A stretch of 64,000 bases of DNA from Solimonas marina (GCF_012241385.1 NZ_JAAVXB010000001.1:248001-312000), one strand, 5' to 3'. Counted from the first letter of the stretch, positions 42,534 to 52,106 are shown. The notes: a model not told the origin generated them from the sequence alone. Numbers and translations: made by a program.

Positions 42534-43777
42534 GGCGCGTCTCCGTCGGTTTCGCCGGCACTGACCAGCTGCAGGCCGGCGTCGCCGGCAACCAGCCAGC
42601 GGTCGGTCGTGACCGGCAGCACCGCGGCGTAGTCATGCGCAGCGCCGCTGTGTTCGGCACGGAAGGTCTGGCCGTCGTCATCGGACACCATCACCGTGCT
42701 ACCGGCGCCGACCAGCACTACCTGACCCTTGCGCGTCACCGTGCCGCCGAACAGCGAGGCGTTGCCCGGCACGGTGCTGGCCTGCCAGGTCTGGCCTTTG
42801 TCGGTGCTGCGGAAGACATGACCGCGCATGCCGAACACCAGCAGCGTCTTCGACGGCAGCGCCAGCGCACCGAAGAACGATCCGTCGTAGACCTGCGGCA
42901 GCACCGTCCAGCTCTGGCCGCTGTCAGTCGAGCGCGCCAGCAGGCCGCGTTCGCCGGCGATCAGCAGCGAACCGTCGGCCGCGCGCAGCATGGCATTGAG
43001 ATGGTGGTCGCCGATCGTGTCGCTGACGACGTGATGCCAGGTCTTGCCGTCGTCGTCGGAGCGCAGCATCAGGCCGAAGCCGCCGATCGCGAACAGGTGG
43101 CCGTCGAACGGCCCGGCGATGCCGAGCAAAGGGTCCGGCAACAGCGGCTGCGCCGCATCGTCGGCAGTGCCACTGTCGTCGGTCGACGGCGGCTCGGGAT
43201 TCCAGGCCGACGCGCTGCTGCTGTCCGGCGGTTCGGCGCTGGTCGAGGCGTCCGGCGGCGGTTCGGCGGCGGTGCTGTCGGGCGGCTCGGCACTGGTCGA
43301 CGCGCCGGGCGGCGGTGCGATCAGGCCGCCCGGACCTGCCGGCGCGTCGTCGGCTTGCGGCTTGGTCTTGATGAAGAACGCTTCCTTCCAGGTTTCGCCG
43401 CCGTCCGTGCTGCGCAGCACCCAGCCGTCGTGGCCGACGGCGATCGCCACACCGGGACCGACGAAGCGCACCTGTGTCAGCGTCGAGCCGCGCTGCGGTT
43501 CGACACTGGCCTGACGCCACGGCCCTTGCAGATCGTCGGCCAGCAGAATTTCGCCCTGCTCGCCGACCGCGATGACGCGCTTGCCCTGCTGCGCGAGGCC
43601 GTTGGCGAGAAAGCCGTCGGGGTGAACGAAGGTCGGCGCGAATGGCGGCATCGGCCGCGGCGAGAACGCCCAGGCCGCCGCCGCCGCGACGATCACCGTG
43701 AACAGCAGCGCCGGCCAGCTGCCGGTCGCGCGCCGTTGCGCCGCTGCCGGCGCCACGAAAATCGGCTCTGCCTTCAT
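42530..43777 (-). CDS. BNR/YCF48-like beta-propeller protein, membrane-anchored
   Basis: 415 residues. A single N-terminal hydrophobic helix (about 20-38, WPALLFTVIVAAAAAWAFS) acts as an uncleaved anchor or signal. The rest has BNR/Asp-box repeats: STDGGETW, SDDDGKTW, STDSGQSW, STDKGQTW and SDDDGQTF. Between the first and second boxes there is a Pro/Ser/Thr/Glu-rich insert of about 75 residues with internal near-repeats (STSAEPPDS occurs twice). ATG 43777 follows GAGGAGAAGTGTTG. It is translationally coupled to the RND gene, so a periplasmic partner role is likely. Confidence 0.87.
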   Translation of the reverse strand: MKAEPIFVAPAAAQRRATGSWPALLFTVIVAAAAAWAFSPRPMPPFAPTFVHPDGFLANGLAQQGKRVIAVGEQGEILLADDLQGPWRQASVEPQRGSTLTQVRFVGPGVAIAVGHDGWVLRSTDGGETWKEAFFIKTKPQADDAPAGPGGLIAPPPGASTSAEPPDSTAAEPPPDASTSAEPPDSSSASAWNPEPPSTDDSGTADDAAQPLLPDPLLGIAGPFDGHLFAIGGFGLMLRSDDDGKTWHHVVSDTIGDHHLNAMLRAADGSLLIAGERGLLARSTDSGQSWTVLPQVYDGSFFGALALPSKTLLVFGMRGHVFRSTDKGQTWQASTVPGNASLFGGTVTRKGQVVLVGAGSTVMVSDDDGQTFRAEHSGAAHDYAAVLPVTTDRWLVAGDAGLQLVSAGETDGDAP

Positions 43778-43875
43778 CAACACTTCTCCTCTCTCGTCCG
43801 CGGGTGCACAGCCCCGCGCGGATCGCGGCAAGGTGACCACGACACCGGCCTGCGAAGACGCTTGTATGCGGCCGT

Positions 43876-45084
43876 TCAGTTCGGAATCTCGAACAGGCCG
43901 GCGGCGCCCATGCCGCCGCCGATGCACATGGTCACGACGACATAGCGCACGCCGCGCCGCCGCCCCTCGATCAGCGCATGCATGACCATGCGCGCGCCGC
44001 TCATGCCGAACGGATGGCCGATCGCGATCGCGCCGCCGTTGACGTTGAGCCGCTCGTTGTCGATGCCGAGCGTGTCGCGGCAGTACAACACCTGGCACGC
44101 AAACGCTTCGTTGAGTTCCCACAGGCCGATGTCGCCGACCTTCAGGCCATGACGCGCGAGCAGCTTCGGCACCGCGAACACCGGGCCGATGCCCATCTCG
44201 TCCGGCTTGCAGCCGGCGACCGCGAAGCCGCGATAGATACCGAGCGGCGCCAGGCCGCGCGCCCTGGCGTGCTCGCCGCTCATCAGCACCGTGACGGCGG
44301 CGCCGTCGGACAGCTGCGAGGCGTTGCCGGCGGTGATGTGCTCACCCTGCGCCACCCACTGGCCGTTCTTCCATACCGGTTTGAGGCCGGAGAGGCTTTC
44401 GAGCGTAGTCTGCGGACGGTTGCCCTCGTCCTTGCTCAGTGTCACGCGCTGCTTGCCGGTCGGCTGGCCTTCCTTGTCGAACAACTGCTGGTCGACGTCG
44501 ATCGGCACGATCTCGTCGTCGAACGCGCCGGCCTGCTGCGCGGCGGCGGTGCGCTGCTGGCTCTGCAGCGCGTAGGCGTCCTGCTGCGCGCGCGTCACGC
44601 CGTAGCGCGACGCGACCCGCTCGGCGGTCTCGATCATCGGGATGTAGGCGGTCGGCTCGGCCGCGACCACCGCTTCGGACACGAAGCGATAGGTGTTCTT
44701 GTGCTTGTTTTGCACCAGCGAGATCGATTCGAGGCCACCGGCGACGACGATGTCCTGCTCGCCGGCGATGATGTTCTTAGCACCGATGGCAATCGCCTGC
44801 AGGCCCGACGAGCACTGCCGGTCCAGCGTCATGCCCGGCACCGTGTCAGGCAAGCCGGCGGTATACGCGCACAGACGGCCGAGGTTGTAGGCCTGCGTGC
44901 CCTGCTGCGCGGCACAGCCGACGATGACGTCGTCGATGTCCTTGGCGTCGAGCCCGGCACGGGCGATGGCGGCCTTGATGACATGGCCGCCGAGCACCGG
45001 CGCCTCGGTGTCGTTGAACGCGCCGCGATAGGCCTTGCCGATGCCGGTGCGGGCGACGGAAACGATGACGGCTTCGCGGCTCAT
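43876..45084 (-). CDS. Thiolase (acetyl-CoA acetyltransferase family)
   Basis: 402 residues. Active-site nucleophile Cys in [11 protein letters not shown] (near residue 92), [18 protein letters not shown] with catalytic His, and the second Cys in [13 protein letters not shown]. All catalytic motifs are intact. Cleaves 3-ketoacyl-CoA. In this steroid setting a role in side-chain or ring-fragment thiolysis (FadA5-like) is possible, but a general acetyl-CoA acetyltransferase is not excluded. It is upstream of the BNR/RND pair on the same strand. Confidence 0.92.
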   Translation of the reverse strand: MSREAVIVSVARTGIGKAYRGAFNDTEAPVLGGHVIKAAIARAGLDAKDIDDVIVGCAAQQGTQAYNLGRLCAYTAGLPDTVPGMTLDRQCSSGLQAIAIGAKNIIAGEQDIVVAGGLESISLVQNKHKNTYRFVSEAVVAAEPTAYIPMIETAERVASRYGVTRAQQDAYALQSQQRTAAAQQAGAFDDEIVPIDVDQQLFDKEGQPTGKQRVTLSKDEGNRPQTTLESLSGLKPVWKNGQWVAQGEHITAGNASQLSDGAAVTVLMSGEHARARGLAPLGIYRGFAVAGCKPDEMGIGPVFAVPKLLARHGLKVGDIGLWELNEAFACQVLYCRDTLGIDNERLNVNGGAIAIGHPFGMSGARMVMHALIEGRRRGVRYVVVTMCIGGGMGAAGLFEIPN

Positions 45085-45127
45085 GTCGTACCCCCGGAGA
45101 GGGCGAGGCTCGGCGCCGGCTGCACGC

Positions 45128-45241
45128 GGTCGCGGCTTGCGCCGCTCCTACGAACGTCTCTCCCCTGTCGCTGCGCGGGGTCACGGCTCGCGCCGCTCCT
45201 ACAGAAGCGGTCCGTTTGTAGGAGCGGCGCGAGCCGCGACC
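45128..45241. repeat. Clustered extragenic palindromes, GGTCGCGGCTTGCGCCGCTCCTAC family
   Basis: Three units lie head to tail or inverted: GGTCGCGGCTTGCGCCGCTC from 45128, GGTCACGGCTCGCGCCGCTC from 45179, and the inverse GTAGGAGCGGCGCGAGCCGC from 45218. Units two and three pair into a long stem. They fill the gap between the MaoC and thiolase genes. Confidence 0.88.
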
Positions 45242-45318
45242 GCCGTGAATCGATTGCCGTATTCAGTGTCATGTTCGAATCTTGATCGTCGCGACGTCGG
45301 TGCCGGCTGGCAGACGCC

Positions 45319-45777
45319 TCAAAAGTAGTAACGGGAAATGGTGTCGGCGATGCAGGCCGGCTTGGCCTCACCGTCGATCTCGACGGTGACGCGGATCGTT
45401 GCCTGCACGGCGCCATCCTTGGTGCGCTCGGCGGCCACCAGCTCGCCCTTGCCGCGAATGCGGCTGCCGACCTTGACCGGCATAGGGAAGCGCACCTTGT
45501 CGAGGCCGTAGTTGACGCCCATCTTCATGCGCACATCGACGATGTCCGGCAGGAAGCGCGATGCCAAAGACAAGGTCAGATAGCCATGCGCGATCGGCGC
45601 GCCGAACGGACCGGCCCTGGCCTTGTCGACGTCGACGTGAATCCATTGATGGTCGTCGGTGGCGTCGGCGAAAAGATTGACGCGCTCCTGCGTGATCGGC
45701 ACCCAGTCGCTGCTGCCGAGCGGCTGGCCGATCGCACCGAGCACGTCTTCGGCGGAACTGAAAACCGGCTTGCTCAT
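45319..45777 (-). CDS. MaoC-like (R)-enoyl-CoA hydratase
   Basis: 152 residues, hotdog fold. The hydratase motif is clear: FADATDDHQWIHVDVDKA followed by PFGAPIAHGYLTLSL (catalytic Asp and His). Hydrates 2-enoyl-CoA. ATG 45777 (MSKPVFSS) is used; an ATG 18 bases upstream is possible. It lies 14 bases downstream of ipdF on the same strand and may act in steroid or side-chain beta-oxidation (inference). Confidence 0.9.
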   Translation of the reverse strand: MSKPVFSSAEDVLGAIGQPLGSSDWVPITQERVNLFADATDDHQWIHVDVDKARAGPFGAPIAHGYLTLSLASRFLPDIVDVRMKMGVNYGLDKVRFPMPVKVGSRIRGKGELVAAERTKDGAVQATIRVTVEIDGEAKPACIADTISRYYF

Positions 45778-45791
45778 CGTCTGGCTCCCGC

Positions 45792-46583
45792 TCACGCGCG
45801 CTGGCTGGACGCCGAAATCGTCTCACCGACGAGATACGACGAATAATCGGAGGCGAGGAACACCATGACGTTGGCCACTTCCCAGGCTTCGGCACCGCGG
45901 CCGAAGGCCTCGCGGCTGGCCAGCTCGTTGAGCAGTGATTCCGGCGCGCTCTTGCGCAGGTGCTCGTGAAAGACGATGGACGGCGCGACGGCATTGATGC
46001 GCACGCCGAATTCGGCGGCTTCCAGCGCGCTGCAGCGCGTCAGCGCCATGACGCCGGCCTTGGCCGCGGCGTAATGCGCCTGTTCCTTCTGCGCGCGCCA
46101 GCCGAGCACCGAGGCGTTGTTGACGATGACGCCACGTCCGCGCGGCTGCATGCGGCGCAACATCGCGCGCGTCATGCGGAACGTTCCGTTCAGCGTCACA
46201 TCGAGCACCTTGTGCCACTCCTCGTCGCTCATGTCGACGACGCGACGGCTGCCGCCGAGTCCGGCGTTGTTGATCAGCACGTCGACGTCACCGAGCTTTT
46301 CTTCGGCGTCGGCGATCAGCGCCTGGACGTCGTCTTCCACGGCGACGTTGGCCAGCCGACCGTGGATCTCGCAGTCTGGATGCTGCGCTTTCAGCGCGGC
46401 GATTGCCTCGTCCAGACGGCGGGGGTGGATGTCGGAGAGGTACAGCCCGCGCGCGCCTTCTTCAGCGCAGCGCGTGGCGGCGGCAAAGCCGATGCCGCCG
46501 CCGGCCGCGGCGGTGATCAGCACGCGCTTGTCGCGCAGCAGGCCGTGGGCGGGAACATAGGGCGGTGCGGGGACGGTGATCAT
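45792..46583 (-). CDS. ipdF: IpdF-type short-chain dehydrogenase (HIP pathway)
   Basis: 263 residues, classical SDR: cofactor motif TAAAGGGIG, NNAGLGG, and catalytic Ser/Tyr/Lys in VNNASVLGWRAQ and HYAAAKAGVMALT. The long match to mycobacterial IpdF (Rv3559c) as I recall it, including GWRAQ, RCSALEAAEFGVRINAV, FGRGAEAWEVA and FLASDYSSYLVGE, is far beyond the general SDR pattern. IpdF acts on the C5 hydroxy/keto group of HIP-CoA-type steroid intermediates. It overlaps the fused acyl-CoA dehydrogenase gene by 4 bases (ATGA). Confidence 0.88.
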   Translation of the reverse strand: MITVPAPPYVPAHGLLRDKRVLITAAAGGGIGFAAATRCAEEGARGLYLSDIHPRRLDEAIAALKAQHPDCEIHGRLANVAVEDDVQALIADAEEKLGDVDVLINNAGLGGSRRVVDMSDEEWHKVLDVTLNGTFRMTRAMLRRMQPRGRGVIVNNASVLGWRAQKEQAHYAAAKAGVMALTRCSALEAAEFGVRINAVAPSIVFHEHLRKSAPESLLNELASREAFGRGAEAWEVANVMVFLASDYSSYLVGETISASSQRA

Positions 46584-48910
46584 TTGCTCTCGGTTGCCGG
46601 TCTGAGCTCGCGCGGCATGCCGAGACCGCGCTCGGCGATGAGGTTGAGCTGGATTTCATTGGCGCCGGCGTAGATGGTGTCGGCGCGCGAAAAGAAGAAC
46701 AGTTGCTGCAGCGGGCGGATCGCCGGGTCGGCGCTGATCACGTCGGCCTCGGCGCCGAGCACGTCGGCGCCGAGCTTGCCGAGATCGCGATGCCAGTTCG
46801 ACCAGTAGTATTTGTAGATCAGAGCTTCGCGCTTGAGCCCCAGCGACGCGCCGTCGTCGGCGAGCATGCGCAGCGCGTTGTAGCGCATCACGCGCAGGCC
46901 GCTCCAGGCTTGCGCGACGCGTTGACGCAGGGCTGCATCGCAGCCGCGACCACGGGCGCGCAGCGCGTCGATCACCGCCTGCAATTCATGCGCGAAGTGC
47001 ATCTGCTGGCCCAGCGTCGAAACGCCACGCTCGGCTTCGAGCAGACCCATCGCCACCTTCCAGCCTTCGCCCGGCTTGCCGACCACGTGTTCGGCAGCAG
47101 CCACGGCCTGATCGAAGAACACTTCGTTGAATTCGCAGCCGCCGCCGAGCTGGCGGATTGGACGCACCTCGATACCGGGCTGGTTCAGCGGCAACAGCAA
47201 GAACACCAGACCCTTGTTGCCTCTGGAGCCGGGCTCGCAGCGTGCGAGCACGAAAATCCAGTCCGACTCGTGCGCCAGCGACGTCCAGATCTTCTGGCCG
47301 CTGACCTGCCAACTGCCATCGGCCAGGCGTTCGGCGCGCGTCTGCACGTTGGCCAGATCGGAGCCGGCGTTCGGCTCCGAATAGCCCTGTGCCCAGAACT
47401 CGCTGCCGTCGACGATCTTCGGCAGGAAGCGCTTTTTCTGCGCGTCCGTGCCGAACGCGATCAGCGTCGGCCCGATCAGGCCCTCGCCGATGTGGCCCAT
47501 GCGGCCGGGGCCGCCGGCGCGCGCGTATTCCTCGTGAAAGATCACCTGCCGCGCGATCGACAGGCCGCGACCGCCGGCCGAGCGCGGCCAGCCGACGCAG
47601 GTCCAGCCGCCGGCCGCCAGCTCGCGCTCCCATTCCTTGCGCAGCGCCGGGTCGGCTTCCTCGTCGCCGGGGCCGCCACGGTGCCGCAGGCTGGCGTAGC
47701 GTCCGCCGAGGTGCTCGCGCATCCAGCCGGCGATCTCGGCGCGGAACTGCGCGTCGCCGGCATCGCGATCGTTGGCGGCGCTTTCGATCGCCGCGCCCGC
47801 GTCGATCAGCGATGCGGCGATCTGTTCGCGCAGCGCCTCGGCGGTGCCCAGCCAGTGCGAGGCCGCCTGCGCGCGCTTGAAGTACAGCTGCACGTCGTAT
47901 TCCCAGGTGAAGCCGACCCCGCCGTGCAACTGCAGCGCTTCCTGCGCGCATTCGAACAAGGTGTCGCACGCGAGCTGCCGGGCCGCCGCGCATTCGCGCG
48001 CGAGTGCGTCGGTGGGCGCCGCCTCGGCGGCCAGCGCGGCAGCGCCGCCGACCATCGAGCGCAGGGCTTCGAGCTTGACCATCATCGTCGCGCAGCGATG
48101 CTTGACGGCCTGGAACGACGCCAAGGTGCGACCGAACTGCTTGCGCTGCGCGGTGTACTCGACGGTCAGATCGAGACAGCGCTGCGCGGCGCCCAGGCAT
48201 TCGGCAGCCAGATACAGGCGCGCCAGGGCCAGCGCGCGCGCAAAGCCCGCCGCGCGCCCCGGATCGTCGACACGCTCGGCCGCGGCATCGTCGAGCTGCA
48301 CGGACGCGAAGCGCCGCGTCGCATCCCAGGTCTGCAGGGATTCGATCTTCATCCCGACGCTGTCGCGCGGCAGCGCAAACAGACCCAAACCGCCGTCGCA
48401 GCGCGCAATCAGCAGCAGCACGTCGGCGCTGCCGCCGTCGACGACACGCGCCGCCGTGCCCTGCAACCGCCAATCGTCGTCGCGGCGCGTGGCCGTCAAC
48501 GAAGCCGCGGCGTCGGACCAGTCGCCATCCGGCATCACCGTGCCGAAGCGCACGCGACCTTCGGCAATCGCTCGCAGGGGACCGCCCTGCGCGGCGACGG
48601 CGCCGGTCTCCTGGATCAGCGTCGCGGCCAGACAGACCGTCGAGAAATACGGGGAACAGAACAGGCGCCGGCCCATGGCTTCGAGCAACAGCGTCATTTC
48701 GACCGCGCCAAGCCCGAGGCCGCCATGTGCCTCGGCCAGCGGAATCGCGCACCAGCCCAGCTCGCCGGCCAGGCGCTGCCAGATCGTCAGGTCATAGCCG
48801 TCATCGGCAGCGGCATGGGCACGAACGGCGGCGGCTTCGCCGACATCGACGAGGAAACTCTCGGCGGCGTCGCGAATCAGCAACTGGTCTTCGCTGAGGG
48901 ACAGGCTCAT
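46580..48910 (-). CDS. Fused two-domain acyl-CoA dehydrogenase
   Basis: 776 residues, about twice the normal length. The N-terminal unit (1-370) ends LHGGVGFTWEYDVQLYFKRA and lacks a C-terminal YxGTxEIQ motif. The C-terminal unit (about 385-776) has the FAD/substrate region (WAQGYSEPNAGSDLA, GQKIWTSLAHESD) and ends TIYAGANEIQLNLIAERGLG. This is the one-chain form of the heteromeric acyl-CoA dehydrogenases used for steroid CoA esters (mycobacterial FadE34 is a fused example). It is coupled to ipdF, so the substrate is probably a HIP-CoA or steroid side-chain thioester. Confidence 0.92.
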   Translation of the reverse strand: MSLSLSEDQLLIRDAAESFLVDVGEAAAVRAHAAADDGYDLTIWQRLAGELGWCAIPLAEAHGGLGLGAVEMTLLLEAMGRRLFCSPYFSTVCLAATLIQETGAVAAQGGPLRAIAEGRVRFGTVMPDGDWSDAAASLTATRRDDDWRLQGTAARVVDGGSADVLLLIARCDGGLGLFALPRDSVGMKIESLQTWDATRRFASVQLDDAAAERVDDPGRAAGFARALALARLYLAAECLGAAQRCLDLTVEYTAQRKQFGRTLASFQAVKHRCATMMVKLEALRSMVGGAAALAAEAAPTDALARECAAARQLACDTLFECAQEALQLHGGVGFTWEYDVQLYFKRAQAASHWLGTAEALREQIAASLIDAGAAIESAANDRDAGDAQFRAEIAGWMREHLGGRYASLRHRGGPGDEEADPALRKEWERELAAGGWTCVGWPRSAGGRGLSIARQVIFHEEYARAGGPGRMGHIGEGLIGPTLIAFGTDAQKKRFLPKIVDGSEFWAQGYSEPNAGSDLANVQTRAERLADGSWQVSGQKIWTSLAHESDWIFVLARCEPGSRGNKGLVFLLLPLNQPGIEVRPIRQLGGGCEFNEVFFDQAVAAAEHVVGKPGEGWKVAMGLLEAERGVSTLGQQMHFAHELQAVIDALRARGRGCDAALRQRVAQAWSGLRVMRYNALRMLADDGASLGLKREALIYKYYWSNWHRDLGKLGADVLGAEADVISADPAIRPLQQLFFFSRADTIYAGANEIQLNLIAERGLGMPRELRPATESK

Positions 48911-48994
48911 GGCGGCAATCGTTGAATCCGACCGCCATTATTCGGGGCGCCGCCGCGCCGCTCTTCATCCGTCCTGATGAGAGCGCGTCGATCG

Positions 48995-50134
48995 TCAGTT
49001 GGTCGACAGCGCGCGCAACTTTTCGAGCTTGGATGCGTAGATCTGCCGGTCGCTCAAATTGGGACTGAGCACCGCTGCCGATGCCAGGAATTGGCCGGCC
49101 TCGGTCAAACGATCGAGCCGTGCCGCGGCCACCGCCATCGCATAGTGCACGTCGGCGTTGTACGGCATGCGCTGCAACTCCTCGCGGAAGTAGTGCATCG
49201 CCAGCTTGGCGTCGCCGGCCGCCAGCGCCGCGTTGCCGGCATCGAGATACGCATACGGCCGCACCGGCTCGATACGCGCCAGGGTCTGGCGCAGCGGATC
49301 GGCCTCGGTCTCGCGGCCCTGCGCGGTCAGCAGGCCGATCAGGTTCGACAGCACCACAGCGTTGTCGGGCCTAATCGTCAATGCCATGCGAAAGCTCCGC
49401 TCCGCCAACTGCAGCTCACCACGCTGGCGGTGAATCACTCCGAGGGTGTTGTAGGGATCGCTGAACGACGGATCCTTGTCCAGCGCCGCTCGCGCCCACC
49501 AATACGCCGCATCAACATCACCATCGGCAAAGTTCTCGCCTGCGCGATTACTCATGTACATCGCCAGAATGCGGCGCTCGCTAATCTCGACCGTTCTCAG
49601 GCCTTCCAGATCCACAGAGGGCAAAAAATCGACAATCAGCGCAGAACCAAAACTACGGCCATCGACCGTGGTTTTGCGTGAATCCAAGGCGATGTTGACG
49701 TGTCCATTACGGAAGATCACCCCGTCGAACCGCGTCCAGCTACCTTCGCCGGGCACGTATTGAAAATGCACAGCGACTCCGGCGTCTCGTGCGAGCGCTG
49801 CGGTCAGAATCACTAGCGACAAGCAATTACCACTGCGCGTAATGAAGGTCTGCGCCGCTGGCCGCGTCGTCGATGCGTCATAGTCGATATGAAGCTGCGT
49901 GCGAATCGCGGCATATAAGCCTCGGCTATCGCCGTGCAAACGCATCTGCTTCGCCACTTCTCGCGCGACGAACTGGTGCATTGCCGGACTGATGGCGAAT
50001 AGATTGAGCTGTTGGAGCTCGTCCGGCGGCTGGCCGTAGGCTGCATCATCGAGCAGGCTGTCGGTTTGCTGCCGCGTCGGCACGGTCGTGCAGGCCGCCA
50101 GGCACAGGCAGGCCAGAACAAACAGCGTACGCAT
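48995..50134 (-). CDS. Lipoprotein with transglutaminase-like and TPR domains
   Basis: 379 residues. Type II signal MRTLFVLACLCLAAC with lipidated Cys15. A transglutaminase/cysteine-protease-like core has a readable triad: Cys104 (RSGNCLSLVIL), His145 (RNGHVNIAL) and Asp169 (ALIVDFLP). TPR-like pairs follow (about 205-370; AYWWARAALDKDPSFSDPYN, NTLGVIHRQRGELQLAERSF). Such proteins sit on the periplasmic face of the outer membrane; the reaction is unknown. It lies between the acyl-CoA dehydrogenase and thioesterase genes but has no obvious link with steroid breakdown. Confidence 0.85.
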   Translation of the reverse strand: MRTLFVLACLCLAACTTVPTRQQTDSLLDDAAYGQPPDELQQLNLFAISPAMHQFVAREVAKQMRLHGDSRGLYAAIRTQLHIDYDASTTRPAAQTFITRSGNCLSLVILTAALARDAGVAVHFQYVPGEGSWTRFDGVIFRNGHVNIALDSRKTTVDGRSFGSALIVDFLPSVDLEGLRTVEISERRILAMYMSNRAGENFADGDVDAAYWWARAALDKDPSFSDPYNTLGVIHRQRGELQLAERSFRMALTIRPDNAVVLSNLIGLLTAQGRETEADPLRQTLARIEPVRPYAYLDAGNAALAAGDAKLAMHYFREELQRMPYNADVHYAMAVAAARLDRLTEAGQFLASAAVLSPNLSDRQIYASKLEKLRALSTN

Positions 50135-50245
50135 GATCTCCCCCTGCGGCCCCCGCGGCCGAGATCGACGAACAGCCTTACTGTACGCAGGCCCGCGGCC
50201 GCTGCGGCACGCGGGCCACGGCGGGCAGACGAACGGTCGCCATCG

Positions 50246-50671
50246 CTACATGTAACGCGTCAGGATCGTCTTTTCTTCGCCGGTCAACGGCGTGCTGCCG
50301 CGCGCTTCACGGTCCCAGCGCACCATCGTCGTCAGGGCGTTGGCGACACAGGTACCGCCCTCGAAGATGTCGATGCCGAGCAGGAACGAGCGCGTGCCGA
50401 TATTGAGCACGCGCAGGCCGATGCGCAGCACCGCCGGATAGCGGACTTCGCGCAGATAATCCATCTCGAAGCGTGCGACGACGTTCTGGCGAGGACCACC
50501 CAGCTGCAGCAGGCCAACCTCGTGAAAGAAAGCGGTACGGACCGATTCGGCGTAGATGTTGAACGCCGTGTTGTTCACGTGGCCCTGCAGATCGAGATCG
50601 GTGAAGCGGACACGCTCTTCGATCCAGAAGGCGTGGGTATCGGTCGACGATGCGGCGGACTTGGCAGGCAT
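50246..50671 (-). CDS. Acyl-CoA thioesterase, 4HBT hotdog family
   Basis: 141 residues. The motif RFTDLDLQGHVNNTAF with Asp and HVNN is the 4-hydroxybenzoyl-CoA thioesterase/YbgC-type active site. ATG 50671 (MPAKSAASS) is used; the frame is open to 50854 but this overlaps the divergent aminotransferase leader. Probably frees CoA from an acyl thioester; the substrate is unknown. It is divergent from the class V aminotransferase. Confidence 0.88.
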   Translation of the reverse strand: MPAKSAASSTDTHAFWIEERVRFTDLDLQGHVNNTAFNIYAESVRTAFFHEVGLLQLGGPRQNVVARFEMDYLREVRYPAVLRIGLRVLNIGTRSFLLGIDIFEGGTCVANALTTMVRWDREARGSTPLTGEEKTILTRYM

Positions 50672-50841
50672 AGGCCTTCGGCAATGGCACGAATTTGTCG
50701 GCCAGTGTAGCAACAGCACCGCCCGGCTCGTTGGCCATGGCGCCGTTGCCGGCGGCCGCAAGGTCGGTGCGGCGCATCGAACCGTGGCACAGCATTTGCT
50801 CCCTCGCGCAGGCACTCCCCCGAAGCGGGCAAAGCGATCAC

Positions 50842-52086
50842 ATGGACCTGACACGTCGAAGTTTTTTCAGACAGACGGGCAGCGCGGCGCTGGCCGGTGC
50901 GCTGTTCGGCGCGACGCCGGCGCAGGCCGCCGAACCCGAAGCGGCCGGCGACGCCACACTGCCGGTACGAGCGGCGTTCCCCGGCATCACCGGCCGCGTC
51001 TACCTGAACAGCGCCGCCGAACATCCATGGAGTCGTGCGGCGACCGACGCACTCAAACATTATGCCGACGACAAGCTGTCGCTGACGTGGGAGGCGTCGA
51101 CGGCGGCGGCAACGTTCGCGAGGCTGATCCATGCCGACGCCGACGAAATCGCCTACGTGCCGTCGACGTCGATGGGCGAATACCTCGTCACGCGCGCGCT
51201 GGGGCTGCCACAGTCCGGCGGCCGCGTCGTCACCGACGCGCTGCACTTCATCGGCTCGTTCTATATGTACGAGCAGTATCGTCAACAGGGTCTCGACGTC
51301 GTCACGGTGGCGATGGACGCGACGCGACGCATCGCGCTCGCCGACCTCGACCGCGCGATCACACCGGGCACCAAGCTCGTCGCCATCTCGCACGTGTCGA
51401 TGTACAACGGTTTCACGCATGACGTGAAGGCGGTCTGCGAGATTGCGCATGCACGCGGCGCCAAGGTCTATGTCGACCTGATCCAGTCGGCCGGCGCGAT
51501 GGCTGTCGACGTCAAGGCGATGGGCGTCGACTTCGCCGGCTGCGGCACCTACAAGTGGCTGATGGGTGACTTCGGCTTCGCCTTTCTCTACGTCCGCAAA
51601 GACCTGCTGCCGCAGTTACAGCGGCCGTGGTACGGCTACCGGCAGACGCGCAACTTCGCCGCGCCGATCACGCATATCTATCCACTCGACGCGCCCGGCA
51701 AGCTGCCGTACGTAAGCGAGCCCATCGACAGCGTGTCCGGCTATTTTGCCGGCGCGTTTCCGGCGCGCGCGCTCGACGCCGCGTGCACGGCCTCGATGAA
51801 CTGGATCATGCGGATCGGCGTGAACGCGATAGCCGCGTATCGCCAACCGCTGCTGCAGGCGCTGCACGAGGGCCTGCAGCGCAAGGGCTTCGACGTGGTC
51901 ACGCCGCGCGACAGCCGCTCACCGATCGTCGCGTTCGCCTACGAAGACGCGGCGCGATTGGCCCCGCGCCTGGAACCGGCCAAGGTCGAAATCACCCTGC
52001 GCCACAATCAGGCGCGTATCTCGCCGTCGCTGTTCAACGACCTCGACGACATCCAGCTGTTTCTCGACGCCATCGGCAAACCCTGA
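50842..52086 (+). CDS. Tat-exported class V aminotransferase-fold PLP enzyme
   Basis: 414 residues. The N-terminus has a twin-arginine signal: MDLTRRSFFRQTGSAALAGA, then ATPAQAAEPE, with cleavage near residue 33. The rest is the cysteine desulfurase/isopenicillin-N-epimerase-like fold: YLNSAAEHPWS, SHVSMYNGFTHDV, VDLIQSAGAMAVDV, and PLP-binding Lys238 in CGTYKWLMGDFGFAFLYV. Export of a folded PLP enzyme fits Tat. ATG 50842 gives the Tat signal; the frame is open from 50695. A RidA-family gene follows 20 bases later, suggesting that reactive enamine/imine products are handled together, although that protein has no signal. Confidence 0.87.
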   Translation: MDLTRRSFFRQTGSAALAGALFGATPAQAAEPEAAGDATLPVRAAFPGITGRVYLNSAAEHPWSRAATDALKHYADDKLSLTWEASTAAATFARLIHADADEIAYVPSTSMGEYLVTRALGLPQSGGRVVTDALHFIGSFYMYEQYRQQGLDVVTVAMDATRRIALADLDRAITPGTKLVAISHVSMYNGFTHDVKAVCEIAHARGAKVYVDLIQSAGAMAVDVKAMGVDFAGCGTYKWLMGDFGFAFLYVRKDLLPQLQRPWYGYRQTRNFAAPITHIYPLDAPGKLPYVSEPIDSVSGYFAGAFPARALDAACTASMNWIMRIGVNAIAAYRQPLLQALHEGLQRKGFDVVTPRDSRSPIVAFAYEDAARLAPRLEPAKVEITLRHNQARISPSLFNDLDDIQLFLDAIGKP

Positions 52087-52106
52087 TCCCGCACCGCATC
52101 CGAACC

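Noticed and set aside
46703-48925. 740-codon plus-strand frame opposite the fused acyl-CoA dehydrogenase
   Set aside because: A shadow frame in high-GC DNA. The minus-strand protein carries all family motifs.
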